Origin: Astropecten irregularis
Taxonomy: Eukaryota; Echinodermata; Asteroidea; Paxillosida; Astropectinidae
DNA: 64,000 bases
Assembly: GCA_963971285.1 (NCBI GenBank)
Contig: OZ020261.1
Coordinates: 2,232,001-2,296,000 of the forward strand
Reading direction: 5' to 3'
Of this stretch, positions 1 through 9,680 are shown in pieces (position 1 is the stretch's first letter; every line of letters begins with the position of its first letter). Made by a program: the position numbers and the translations under genes. The notes below the pieces were generated by a model. The model ran no database searches and was not told where the DNA came from. It worked only from the letters and a program-made list of their open reading frames with translations.

Positions 1-357
1 AAGTCGCTTGTGACTACTTTCCATCCCTCTCTTCCCCCATTACGCAGAATCACTAATGATAACCATCACATTCTTCACACCTCAGACCGTCTCCTCAGGG
101 CTATCCCAGAAAAGCCCATCTTGGCCTACAGACGTCCCCGCAACCTCCGCGACTTGATTGTCAGGGCTGAGGTCCCACCCATTAATAATGTCTCTTCCCC
201 AATCCAGCATGGCACATTCAAATGTAACTCTAGATGCGTAGTCTGCCAGCACCATATCCATGAGTCTGATTCTTTCACAGGCAATGGCCCCACCCATAAG
301 ACCAAAGGGAATATTACCTGCACTACATCTTATGTTATTTATCTCATCTCTTGCAGG
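1..357 (+). pseudogene. Penelope-like retroelement fragment (RT C-terminus and linker)
   Basis: The forward frame is open from the window edge. It reads the characteristic end of a Penelope-like reverse transcriptase: TTFHPSLPPL, then AYRRPRNLRDLIVRAEV, a Cys-rich linker (KCNSRCVVCQHH) and YVIYLISCRVC, which in intact elements leads directly into the GIY-YIG endonuclease. Here the frame runs into a TGTCC array just where GIY-YIG should begin, so the endonuclease is missing. Two further copies of the same region lie near 24.5-24.9 and 45.8-46.1 kb. Family assignment rests on motif memory; the exact clade is unknown. Confidence 0.75.
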
Positions 358-372
358 GTATGCAGCATACAG

Positions 373-673
373 TCCTGTCCTGTCCTGTCCTGTCCTGTCC
401 TGTCCTGTCATGTCATGTCATGTCCTGTCCTGTCATGTCATGTCATGTCATGTCATGTCCTGTCCTGTCCTGTCCTGTCCTGTCCTATCCTGTCCTGTCC
501 TGTCCTGTCCTTTCATGTCATGTCATGTCCTGTCCTGTCCTGTCCTGTCCTGTCCTGTCCTGTCCTGTCCTGTCCTGTCCTGTCCTGTCCTTTCCTGTCC
601 TGTCCTGTCATGTCCTGTCCTGTCCTGTCCTGTCCTGTCATGTCATGTCATGTCATATCCTGTCCTGTCCTGT
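373..673. repeat. (TGTCC)n pentanucleotide array, left part
   Basis: Near-perfect 5-bp tandem repeat with frequent TGTCA variants (the variant blocks are interspersed) and rare TATCC/TTTCC units. It is the left half of an array split by the LTR retrotransposon; the right half resumes at 8791. Open frames through it (repeating Cys-Pro-Val-Leu-Ser) are artefacts of a stop-free 5-mer. Confidence 0.97.
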
Positions 674-2255
674 TGTAAGAATGCGACACTTAAATAAAGT
701 ATTTGTCAAAGGACACTTCTATACTTCTTACAGTTTATTTACACTGGGAATAAAAAGGGGAGAGAACGCTGGTCTCCCATGATTTATATTACGCAAAAAA
801 AAATAAAATAAAATTAATTTAAGCTATTAAGTTATTATTCAAAGTTGTTATAATCGATGTTATTAATCCTCCTTCAGGATTCTTATTATAAAACAACCAA
901 GTCTACACAATTGTATAGAAAACAAAATAATAAATCAATTTATCAGAATGCAATTGCAATTTCTATATCAGAAATTCAAAAAAGAAAAGAAAAATCTTTA
1001 TACTTAATTTTCTCCGACGCTGTCGACTTGACAGTTTTTAAAAAAAAAAAAACAAATCAACAAAATAAATACAAAGATCAATTTTACATTCCTTAGTTTG
1101 GTGATATAGTGGCAAATATACACTTGGCAGAGAGCAGTCCCTTCTCTTCTGGTTTACAGTTCAGATATGGGGGGACAAGTTCGTCTATCGTCCGCCAACT
1201 TCAGGTTTCCGTAAACCCCAGGGATGTCTAAGAGATTGCGTTGTATATTTCTGCATCACCACTCTGAGGCCATCTAAACATTTTAAAACACAATAATAAT
1301 CTTCAAAATACTACGAAGATTATTCACTTACAAAATTACATTAGTATGACTTCCAATTTGGGGGTGAGCCTCCTACAATCCTTAAGTAGGATACAAACAT
1401 AAACACTCTTTTTTTGTCATATAATGAATTAAACAAGGGCTTACAATATGATCATCTCTAGCAAATATTGGTGTAAAATCAATTGAATACAATGATATAA
1501 TCATTAATAATATTATACAAAGAAAATGACACTTACGAGTTCTTCTCAAATTGGTGCTTATAGGTTGAGGACTGTTCCTTCCTGGCCCGACTTGACACAA
1601 TATAGGCAATGTACCTTAGCCCTGAAAGACTAGGGGCAAGATCTTATTCTGCTGCCTTAAAACACCTGAATTTGTGTTTTCTGTCTGGCAAAACTGCCTT
1701 TAGGAAACTGCCAGTGGCCAACTTCTTCTCTTTGGAGCAACGTTCACTTAACAGACAACAACCTCTCTCATCAATATCATGTCATGATCTACACACACAC
1801 ACATACACATATCACATATAACCATGTACATGTACATGTACATGTACATGCACATTAAGCAAGAAATCTAAATAAATTTGCATATAAGAAAGAGAACACA
1901 ATCACTGGCCCATTACTGACTTGGGAGTCCCAACTACACCATGCACAATACAAAAGAAGGTTGAGTAAGGGGGGCCTGGTAACACCAGGGGTGTAGATAT
2001 CCCAAAAAAGAACAATAAGGAAGAAGACTCATGGCCTGATCGATTGAACCTAGGGGGGGAATATAAATTAGGTGAACAAGGATTCGGTTGGAGGGACTGA
2101 ATAATTACAGTAAAAACACACGTAACAATGTAAGTGGTTTAAGACAGACACACAAAAAAGACATTTGGACATGTAGGTGGAGGCAAAGCCATGTCTCACC
2201 AAGGTGAGCAGCCACCCGAAAAAAAGAATACAAAAAAAAAAGGGAATTTCTGACA
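674..2255 (-). repeat. 3' LTR of the Gmr1-like element
   Basis: 1582 bp, nearly identical to 7210-8790. It contains a short run of alternating GTACAT hexamers near 1827-1850 and a CA run near 1793. The boundary is set by TG...CA ends, the abutting polypurine tract on the right and the target duplication on the left. Confidence 0.96.
734..739 (-). promoter_or_regulatory. Polyadenylation signal AATAAA in the 3' LTR
   Basis: The plus strand reads TTTATT, so the element strand reads AATAAA, about 60 bp before the end of the LTR, a suitable place for the R/U5 boundary. The same hexamer occurs in the other LTR at 7270-7275. Confidence 0.5.
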
Positions 2256-2272
2256 TTTACTCCTTCCTTTTT
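2256..2272 (-). other. Polypurine tract of the LTR element
   Basis: In element orientation the sequence AAAAAGGAAGGAGTAAA is all purine except one T and abuts the 3' LTR directly. This is the expected primer for plus-strand DNA synthesis. Confidence 0.85.
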
Positions 2273-2333
2273 GAGAAAATGTTTCACATTTTCTGATAAA
2301 TCACAACTATTTACATGTACACATCTTAAAATT

Positions 2334-5300
2334 TTACACTGCTCGACTTAGATAATCTGCTCCTATGTTTTCTGATCCCTTAATCGCAACAATGTGAATA
2401 TTGTATGGTTGCAGGGCGAGTGCCCATCTCATTATTCTTGAATTGACAACTTTGGCCTTTTGCATGTATGCTAAAGGCTGATGATCTGTTTCAATACTGA
2501 ATGTTTTTCCATACAAGTATTGCTGAAATTTCTGAACTCCCCACACTAATGCAAGACACTCTTTTTCGATTGTTGAATAGTTACATTCACGTGATAACAA
2601 CTTTCGGCTTGCATAAGCAATAGGAAATTTGTTTCCATCATATTCTTGTAGGAGTATAGCACCTATACATTTCTCAGATGCATCTGTACGTAGTATGAAT
2701 GATTGGTCAAGATTGGGAAGATGCAGGATAGGAGGTGATACAAGAGTTTTCTTCAGTGCATCAAAAGCAAGTTGTTGACTAGATCCCCAATCAATCTTGT
2801 TAGGTTCCTTATTTTTGGTCTTATCAGTCAATGGAGCAGCAATGGCTGCATAGTTTGGAATGAATTTTCTGTAATATCCCGAAAGACCTAGGAATGACCG
2901 CAATTGCTTCTTTGTTTTTGGTATTGGTGCATTTTTCACTTTGTCAATTTTGTCTAACTGAGGGGCCACCTTCCCCTGACCTATAATGTGTCCAAGAAAG
3001 TCTATGCTTTGATTTCCTATGGAACATTTGCTGGGTCGAGCCGCAAGTGATGATCGCCTTAATCCTAGTAGAAGTTTCGTCAAAATATCGATGTGTTCCT
3101 CCCATGACTGTGTGTGGATAAGAATGTCATCAATATAATTATCAACATGATCTAACTCTGCAAGCAAGGTTCGCATAATTCGACTAAATGTCGCTGGAGC
3201 ATTTACAAGTCCAAAAGGCATGACTTTGAATTGAAATAGGCCAACTGGTGTAATGAAGGCAGTTTTAGGTTTTGCTTCTGGTGCCATGGGAATTTGCCAA
3301 TAGCCTTTGCTCAGGTCAATTTTTGAGAAGTAGTGTTTGTTTGCTAATTTGGCAAAAATCTGATCTGGATTAGGGATTGGTTCACAGTCAAAAATCGTGA
3401 GTTTGTTCAATTTACGAAAATCTATGCAGAAACGATTTGTACCATCTGGTTTTTTAACCAGTACAATTGGAGACGAATAGGGTGAATCTGATTTCTCAAT
3501 GACATCCATATTCATCATAGTTTGTATTTCAGTTTTTATTGTCTCAGTCAATGCATAAGGAGTTGGATAAGGTTTACTATGGATAGGCTCATTAGACCTT
3601 AAGTTAATGTCATGGGTACCAAGATTAGTAACATTGGGAATATCAGTCATGACATCACGGAAATTTCCCAGAAGTCTTTTTACTTCTTTGATTTGATCAT
3701 CAGAAAGATCAGAACTAATGCTAACATCATCAATGGTCTCTTTTGACCCAAAAGGAAGACAAACAATGTCATTTCCTAAGTTTGATTCTGTGGCTGCATC
3801 ATCAAATTCACATTCTATTACTGATACTGTGGCACATTCTAGAATAGTAGTGACGTCATCTTTTTCTGCAAGATAGTGAGCTTGGATATCAGTGGGTTGC
3901 ACATCTAATGTTGGGCTACGACTAATGTACAGTTTCAGGAGATTGGCATGGAAGATTTTGGTTTTATCCCCCAGCTTGATTTTGTAGTCATAAGGGCTGA
4001 CTTTCTCTACAACTTCAAAAGGACCTTTCCATTGAAGTAGAAGTTTGCTTTTTTCTGTAGGCAAGAGAAGGAGAACATTATCACCAGGTTTGAAAGTTCG
4101 CATGCGTGCTTTTCTGTCATAGTAGCGTTTTTGTTGTTCAGTGGATTTTCTTAGTTCTTCCTGAGCAAGTTTACATGTCTCTTCAATTCGATTTCTCAAG
4201 TCTATGATATATTCAAAGGTAGTGCGAGTTTCATCATTTGGAGTATTTTCCCCAGTCCATAGTTCTTTCAAAACAGCCATTGGGCCTCGGACAGCACGTC
4301 CATATAACAGTTCAAAGGGTGCGAATCCAGTACTCGACTGAGGTGTCTCACGATAGGCAAAAAGTAATGGACCTAAGTACCGGTCCCAATCACGTGGTTT
4401 TTCTGCACAAAGTCGCTTGAGCATTTTCTTCATTGTCCCATTAAATCTTTCAACTAAACCATTGCATGCTGGATGATATGGGGTCGTTGTGAGTTGCTTT
4501 ATTGATAGGATTCTGCTAATTTCTCTCATGAGTCCTGATGTGAATTGTGAACCTTGATCAGTGAGAATTTCATTGGGAATACCCACACGCGTGAAAATGT
4601 CGACTAGGGCCTCGGCTACACGAGTGGTCTCAATGCTCCGCAAGGGTATTGCTTCCGGATACCTAGTTGCATAGTCTACAAGTGTTAATATGTATCGGTT
4701 TCCCCTTTCAGAAATTGGTGAGATGGGTCCAACTATATCAATGGCTACCCGTTGAAATGGTGTATCAATTAATGGCATTGTTCCTAACGGTATTTTAGTT
4801 ACCCGTCCCTTAGGTGTAGTACGTTGACACAAGTCACAAGAACGACAATATCTGACTACATCTGCTTGAACTCCAGGCCAATAGAAATTGCTAAGTACCT
4901 TTTCTACGGTCTTTTGAGAACCCTGGTGTCCACCTAGGATAGATTCATGTGCAATTTGCATGACATATTTGCGAAATTTGTCTGGGACTACGAGCTGAAT
5001 ATTCTGCTGTCCAAAGTCAATCTTTGGGGACTTGAATTCTCGGTAAAGTATGTCATCCTTTACAAAAAATTTGGAGGTTGCCCCATATTTTGTTTGTTTT
5101 GGATTTTCATCAAGTACCAATTCATGAATTCGCTGAAGTGATGGGTCACTTTTCTGTTCTTCTCTCAGTTTGTTCTGATTAATATCAGGCAACATATTAG
5201 GAACTTTCAGTTTTGGGAGTGGTTTTTCACTCTGCTTTACCTGTGCCCTGGTTAAGACAGCACCCATTTGTTCTTTATGAGTTTCTTTGTTTTCCACATT

Positions 5301-6815
5301 ACTCACATGTGGCTGTGAAGAACTAACAGCCTGATTTGGATGAAGTTTCCAGGTGGGTTCAGGATTATCTGGTTCTCTAGCATCTGGAATGTTACCAATT
5401 ATCAAATCGTACACAGGGTTAGTCATACATAATGCATCAATCTCTCCTATGTAATACGGTGTATCTACCTTAATCTTTGCTACCTGAGCCTTCCTAATTG
5501 TACCATCTACAAGAATACATTGTTTAACTAGTCCAGTTAATTGCTCATCAGCTACTAATTTACGTCTGACTACTACTCCGCTACATCCACTGTCACGTAA
5601 TACTTTTACCACCGTTTCATTCACCTTACCATCAGAGACAGGCATGCAATTTGGGTTTTTATCCCGACATGCAGCACTCATGACAGGAAGTGAATGTCCA
5701 CAAGAAAGCATTATGTAACCATCTTTTTCACATGTATGACTACAGCTATGTGAGGTCATCATACAGGCAATTGTTTCTGGTTTTTGTTCTGTGTTATTCA
5801 TTTCACTGGCATTAGTTGGCATGGTTGTGTTAGACATATCAACATCAGAGGAGTCAATAGTAAAACCTGTTAAGGCAGAGGCAATAACATTTGCAATTTT
5901 TGTCGCAGATGCACTCTTAGCTCTACAATCTCGTGCAATATGACCAGGTTTGTTACAAAAGAAACAAGTCCTATCTGTACTTCTGGATCGATCATAAAAG
6001 GTATTGGGTTTACTCTGTGGTCTATGAAAACTCGTTTCAGGTTTAACCTGATGTTTCATTTTGGATTGCATTTTATAATTTGGCTGACTTCGTCTCTCAG
6101 TTGATTGTGTGTTAAACCCCCTGTGAGCTTCACAATACTGTTCTGCTATTTTAGCCATTTCATCAGCAGTACTGGGTGTTCTTTCCTTTAGAAAAATTGC
6201 CAAATTCGGATCAACGCTGTTCATGAACTGTTCACGCAACAAAAGATCTTTCAGTGCTTCATATGATTTCTCACATTTCTCAAGTTCAACCCATCGCGTG
6301 AGCCAATTGTCTAACCTAGCCACAAATTGAGGGGCACTTTCGTCACGTTCTGGTTTTGCACTTCTAAATTTTTGTTTAAAGCCTTGTGCAGTCAAGTGAA
6401 ACCGTTTAAGCAAGGCATCTTTCAAAGTGGGGTAAGATTGAGCTTCATCATATGTCAAACGAGAATAAACTTCTAGTGCTTTGCCTTTTAACAATGCACT
6501 AAGATTCAATGCCCAACTGTTTTCATCCCAGTGTTGACATTTAGCATAACGTTCAAAACGTTGTAAGTATGCATCAATATTATCATGTGTATCATCAAAT
6601 GGTGGCAATTTTGGACTGCGTGCAATTGGGATATTTGGATGACTACCCTTAGCAGAATGTGCAGCTGATGTGTTTTCTTTCTTTTCTTCGAGACGCAATT
6701 GAATTTCAAGTCTATCAGTATTCTCTTTTCTAAGTGTTTCAATTCGCAACTGCATTTCAAGATTCTCAAATTCAGAACGTTTGAGTTCGCGTTGGTAAGC
6801 TCGTTCATCTCGCAC
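2334..6815 (-). CDS. Gag-Pol polyprotein of the Gmr1-like retrotransposon
   Basis: One uninterrupted 1493-codon frame. Domains in order: N-terminal coiled coil (1-45); capsid-like region (70-235), whose second half (about 146-228) resembles a SCAN domain; zinc knuckle C-X2-C-X4-H-X4-C at 284-297; a Cys/His-rich stretch (351-390); aspartic protease with LRDSG (Asp408) and LIIGN (471-475); integrase with H623/H630 and Cys657/660/663, catalytic Asp693, Asp753, Glu789 and a GPY/F-like motif at 931-933; reverse transcriptase with Asp1167 and YIDD (1227-1230); RNase H with Asp1378, Glu1417, Asp1444 and Asp1487. All catalytic residues are present. Integrase before RT is reversed relative to ordinary gypsy elements. 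The listed start is an internal GTG right after a frame change; translation more probably begins at the ATG at 6922 in another frame. Confidence 0.93.
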   Translation of the reverse strand: MRDERAYQRELKRSEFENLEMQLRIETLRKENTDRLEIQLRLEEKKENTSAAHSAKGSHPNIPIARSPKLPPFDDTHDNIDAYLQRFERYAKCQHWDENSWALNLSALLKGKALEVYSRLTYDEAQSYPTLKDALLKRFHLTAQGFKQKFRSAKPERDESAPQFVARLDNWLTRWVELEKCEKSYEALKDLLLREQFMNSVDPNLAIFLKERTPSTADEMAKIAEQYCEAHRGFNTQSTERRSQPNYKMQSKMKHQVKPETSFHRPQSKPNTFYDRSRSTDRTCFFCNKPGHIARDCRAKSASATKIANVIASALTGFTIDSSDVDMSNTTMPTNASEMNNTEQKPETIACMMTSHSCSHTCEKDGYIMLSCGHSLPVMSAACRDKNPNCMPVSDGKVNETVVKVLRDSGCSGVVVRRKLVADEQLTGLVKQCILVDGTIRKAQVAKIKVDTPYYIGEIDALCMTNPVYDLIIGNIPDAREPDNPEPTWKLHPNQAVSSSQPHVSNVENKETHKEQMGAVLTRAQVKQSEKPLPKLKVPNMLPDINQNKLREEQKSDPSLQRIHELVLDENPKQTKYGATSKFFVKDDILYREFKSPKIDFGQQNIQLVVPDKFRKYVMQIAHESILGGHQGSQKTVEKVLSNFYWPGVQADVVRYCRSCDLCQRTTPKGRVTKIPLGTMPLIDTPFQRVAIDIVGPISPISERGNRYILTLVDYATRYPEAIPLRSIETTRVAEALVDIFTRVGIPNEILTDQGSQFTSGLMREISRILSIKQLTTTPYHPACNGLVERFNGTMKKMLKRLCAEKPRDWDRYLGPLLFAYRETPQSSTGFAPFELLYGRAVRGPMAVLKELWTGENTPNDETRTTFEYIIDLRNRIEETCKLAQEELRKSTEQQKRYYDRKARMRTFKPGDNVLLLLPTEKSKLLLQWKGPFEVVEKVSPYDYKIKLGDKTKIFHANLLKLYISRSPTLDVQPTDIQAHYLAEKDDVTTILECATVSVIECEFDDAATESNLGNDIVCLPFGSKETIDDVSISSDLSDDQIKEVKRLLGNFRDVMTDIPNVTNLGTHDINLRSNEPIHSKPYPTPYALTETIKTEIQTMMNMDVIEKSDSPYSSPIVLVKKPDGTNRFCIDFRKLNKLTIFDCEPIPNPDQIFAKLANKHYFSKIDLSKGYWQIPMAPEAKPKTAFITPVGLFQFKVMPFGLVNAPATFSRIMRTLLAELDHVDNYIDDILIHTQSWEEHIDILTKLLLGLRRSSLAARPSKCSIGNQSIDFLGHIIGQGKVAPQLDKIDKVKNAPIPKTKKQLRSFLGLSGYYRKFIPNYAAIAAPLTDKTKNKEPNKIDWGSSQQLAFDALKKTLVSPPILHLPNLDQSFILRTDASEKCIGAILLQEYDGNKFPIAYASRKLLSRECNYSTIEKECLALVWGVQKFQQYLYGKTFSIETDHQPLAYMQKAKVVNSRIMRWALALQPYNIHIVAIKGSENIGADYLSRAV

Positions 6816-6822
6816 ATTTTGG

Positions 6823-6922
6823 TTTTTTCATCACGTTCTTGACGGAGAAAGTCCAACAAATCTTTCCCTGTCAAACCACATGCTTCAGAAATACCTCTCA
6901 CTTTTTCCAATTCTTCATCCAT
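6823..6922 (-). CDS. N-terminal gag segment in a shifted frame
   Basis: An ATG at 6922 opens MDEELEKVRGISEACGLTG, a short helical acidic leader like those at the start of many gypsy-type gag proteins. It continues in this frame to the A6 run at 6823-6828 (element strand). Downstream, gag similarity continues in the frame of the 1493-codon ORF, which is closed upstream by a TGA overlapping the same place. A one-base change of frame at or near the A-run therefore separates leader and capsid. It could be programmed -1 frameshifting, a replication slip or an assembly error. The leader frame itself stays open to 6506 but loses gag character after the run. Confidence 0.6.
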
Positions 6923-7190
6923 CTCACACTTACACTTACTCGTTAGCCACGGACGGTATATGAATGGAAGATATCTGGTTTGGGTTGTCAAGTTCGGGCA
7001 AGGGATGGAACAACTCTCAACCTGTAAAAATAAAAGCAAAATTGTGAGTAACAAGGTATATAACATTACACTTCCGTTACATAGTTTCAAAGAATCTTAT
7101 GGAATAATATTTTTTTTTAAAAAATTACTTTAATTTGGTCCTTTCCCAATTTAAAATGTCGCAATCTTGGGTTCAGTTTTGTTTTTCAAT

Positions 7191-7208
7191 CTCCCGGACA
7201 AGCCCCCA
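7191..7208 (-). other. Primer-binding site, tRNA-Pro type
   Basis: One base inside the 5' LTR the element strand reads TGGGGGCTTGTCCGGGAG. This is complementary to the CCA-bearing 3' end of a proline tRNA with, from memory of the common proline site, about two mismatches. It fixes the polarity of the element. Confidence 0.8.
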
Positions 7209-7209
7209 T

Positions 7210-8790
7210 TGTAAGAATGCGACACTTAAATAAAGTATTTGTCAAAGGACACTTCTATACTTCTTACAGTTTATTTACACTGGGAATAAAAAGGGGAGAG
7301 AACGCTGGTCTCCCATGATTTATATTACGCAAAAAAAAATAAAATAAAATTAATTTAAGCTATTAAGTTATTATTCAAAGTTGTTATAATCGATGTTATT
7401 AATCCTCCTTCAGGATTCTTATTATAAAACAACCAAGTCTACACAATTGTATAGAAAACAAAATAATAAATCAATTTATCAGAATGCAATTGCAATTTCT
7501 ATATCAGAAATTCAAAAAAGAAAAGAAAAATCTTTATACTTAATTTTCTCCGACGCTGTCGACTTGACAGTTTTTAAAAAAAAAAAAACAAATCAACAAA
7601 ATAAATACAAAGATCAATTTTACATTCCTTAGTTTGGTGATATAGTGGCAAATATACACTTGGCAGAGAGCAGTCCCTTCTCTTCTGGTTTACAGTTCAG
7701 ATATGGGGGGACAAGTTCGTCTATCGTCCGCCAACTTCAGGTTTCCGTAAACCCCAGGGATGTCTAAGAGATTGCGTTGTATATTTCTGCATCACCACTC
7801 TGAGGCCATCTAAACATTTTAAAACACAATAATAATCTTCAAAATACTACGAAGATTATTCACTTACAAAATTACATTAGTATGACTTCCAATTTGGGGG
7901 TGAGCCTCCTACAATCCTTAAGTAGGATACAAACATAAACACTCTTTTTTGTCATATAATGAATTAAACAAGGGCTTACAATATGATCATCTCTAGCAAA
8001 TATTGGTGTAAAATCAATTGAATACAATGATATAATCATTAATAATATTATACAAAGAAAATGACACTTACGAGTTCTTCTCAAATTGGTGCTTATAGGT
8101 TGAGGACTGTTCCTTCCTGGCCCGACTTGACACAATATAGGCAATGTACCTTAGCCCTGAAAGACTAGGGGCAAGATCTTATTCTGCTGCCTTAAAACAC
8201 CTGAATTTGTGTTTTCTGTCTGGCAAAACTGCCTTTAGGAAACTGCCAGTGGCCAACTTCTTCTCTTTGGAGCAACGTTCACTTAACAGACAACAACCTC
8301 TCTCATCAATATCATGTCATGATCTACACACACACACATACACATATCACATATAACCATGTACATGTACATGTACATGTACATGCACATTAAGCAAGAA
8401 ATCTAAATAAATTTGCATATAAGAAAGAGAACACAATCACTGGCCCATTACTGACTTGGGAGTCCCAACTACACCATGCACAATACAAAAGAAGGTTGAG
8501 TAAGGGGGGCCTGGTAACACCAGGGGTGTAGATATCCCAAAAAAGAACAATAAGGAAGAAGACTCATGGCCTGATCGATTGAACCTAGGGGGGGAATATA
8601 AATTAGGTGAACAAGGATTCGGTTGGAGGGACTGAATAATTACAGTAAAAACACACGTAACAATGTAAGTGGTTTAAGACAGACACACAGAAAAGACATT
8701 TGGACATGTAGGTGGAGGCAAAGCCATGTCTCACCAAGGTGAGCAGCCACCCGAAAAAAAGAATACAAAAAAAAAAGGGAATTTCTGACA
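7210..8790 (-). repeat. 5' LTR of the Gmr1-like element
   Basis: 1581 bp, differing from the other LTR by one T-run indel and one substitution. It adjoins the primer-binding site on the left and the resumed TGTCC array on the right. Confidence 0.96.
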
Positions 8791-9196
8791 CCTGTCCTGT
8801 CCTGGCCTGGCCTGTCCTGTCCTGTCCTGTCCTGTCCTGTCCTGTCCTGTCCTGTCCTGTCCTGTCCTGTCCTGTCCTGTCCTGTACTGTCCTGTCCTGT
8901 CCTGTCCTGTCCTGTCCTTTCATGTCATGTCATGTCCTGTCCTGTCCTGTCCTGTCCTGTCCTGTCCTGTCCTGTCCTGTCCTGTCCTGTCCTGTCCTGT
9001 CCTGTCCTGTCCTGTCCTGTCCTGTCCTGTCCTGTCCTGTCCTGTCCTGTCCTTTCATGTCATGTCATGTCCTGTCCTGTCCTGTCCTGTCCTGTCCTGT
9101 CCTGTCCTGTCCTGTCCTGTCCTGTCCTGTCCTGTCCTGTCCTGTCCTGTCCTGTCCTGTCCTGTCCTGTCCTGTCTTGTCAGTTCCTGTCCCGTA
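8791..9196. repeat. (TGTCC)n pentanucleotide array, right part
   Basis: Continuation of the array interrupted at 673. It is more homogeneous than the left half: TGTCA variants occur mainly in two short blocks (near 8922 and 9055). It decays after about 9175. Confidence 0.96.
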
Positions 9197-9611
9197 TGGA
9201 GATTTTCTGCAAAACAATAACTTCTTAATACTTGGAAGACGGGTCTCCTAAGGTATGTTGAGGGGAATTACGTTTGTTCCTTTAAAAAATCTTCGTTTAT
9301 CATAGAGTTATACTTCAAAACAAATAGTGCGATCTCCTCTACATCATCTACTGCAGATGTATGTGCGTAATACCGACATAATAGCTTAACTGTGAACAAA
9401 GTCTCGCACACAGTCAGCCTTATAGTGCATGGCCAATAGTCACTACATTTGGACACAGGTTACTGAAAATATCACACTACCATGACAACTAAGACTTTCG
9501 TCAGCTTTTCTTGGTTTATCTCTGCTATCAGTCATATACGATGGACATTTCTTCAATATGATATGAACAGACCATCAAAGGTTTTGAAAAGTCAACAAGG
9601 ACAAAATAACT

Positions 9612-9680
9612 TGAACAGGATTCAAACCAGCGACAACGGTAATATCGTAACAGCGCTCTTGGCAACTGAGCTATCAGCCA
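9612..9680 (-). repeat. tRNA-derived SINE head
   Basis: The minus strand has an A-box-like TAGCTCAGTTG and a B box GGTTTGAATCC at tRNA spacing. It is related to the heads at 33517 and 44834, which share AGCGC and the bases before the B box. The cloverleaf is imperfect, so a SINE relic rather than a tRNA gene. Confidence 0.65.

Larger units (their letters stand above)
674..8790 (-). mobile_element. Young Gmr1-like Ty3/gypsy LTR retrotransposon
   Basis: An 8.1-kb complete element in minus orientation: 5' LTR 7210-8790, primer-binding site, gag-pol, polypurine tract, 3' LTR 674-2255. The LTRs begin TGTCAG and end TTACA in element orientation (TG...CA). The target duplication is CCTGT on both sides, although it lies inside a TGTCC array so its exact extent is ambiguous. 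I see only two differences between the LTRs (a T-run indel near 1410 and A/G at 2155/8690), which points to a recent insertion. The pol order, integrase before reverse transcriptase, is the copia-like order described for the Gmr1-like group of deuterostome gypsy elements. One frame discontinuity lies near the gag start. Confidence 0.95.

Noticed and set aside
10-697. Long open frames of Cys-Pro-Val-Leu-Ser repeats across the TGTCC array, also at 8603-9251
   Set aside because: A stop-free pentamer gives open frames in every register; only the first about 350 bases carry real (retroelement) coding signal.
857-1821. Open frames inside the LTRs (857-1096, 1382-1609, 1609-1821 and their copies in the other LTR)
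   Set aside because: They are identical between LTRs because the LTRs are, and show no protein motif or codon bias.
372-9196. CRISPR-like array
   Set aside because: Direct pentamer repeats without spacers in a eukaryotic genome; simple satellite.
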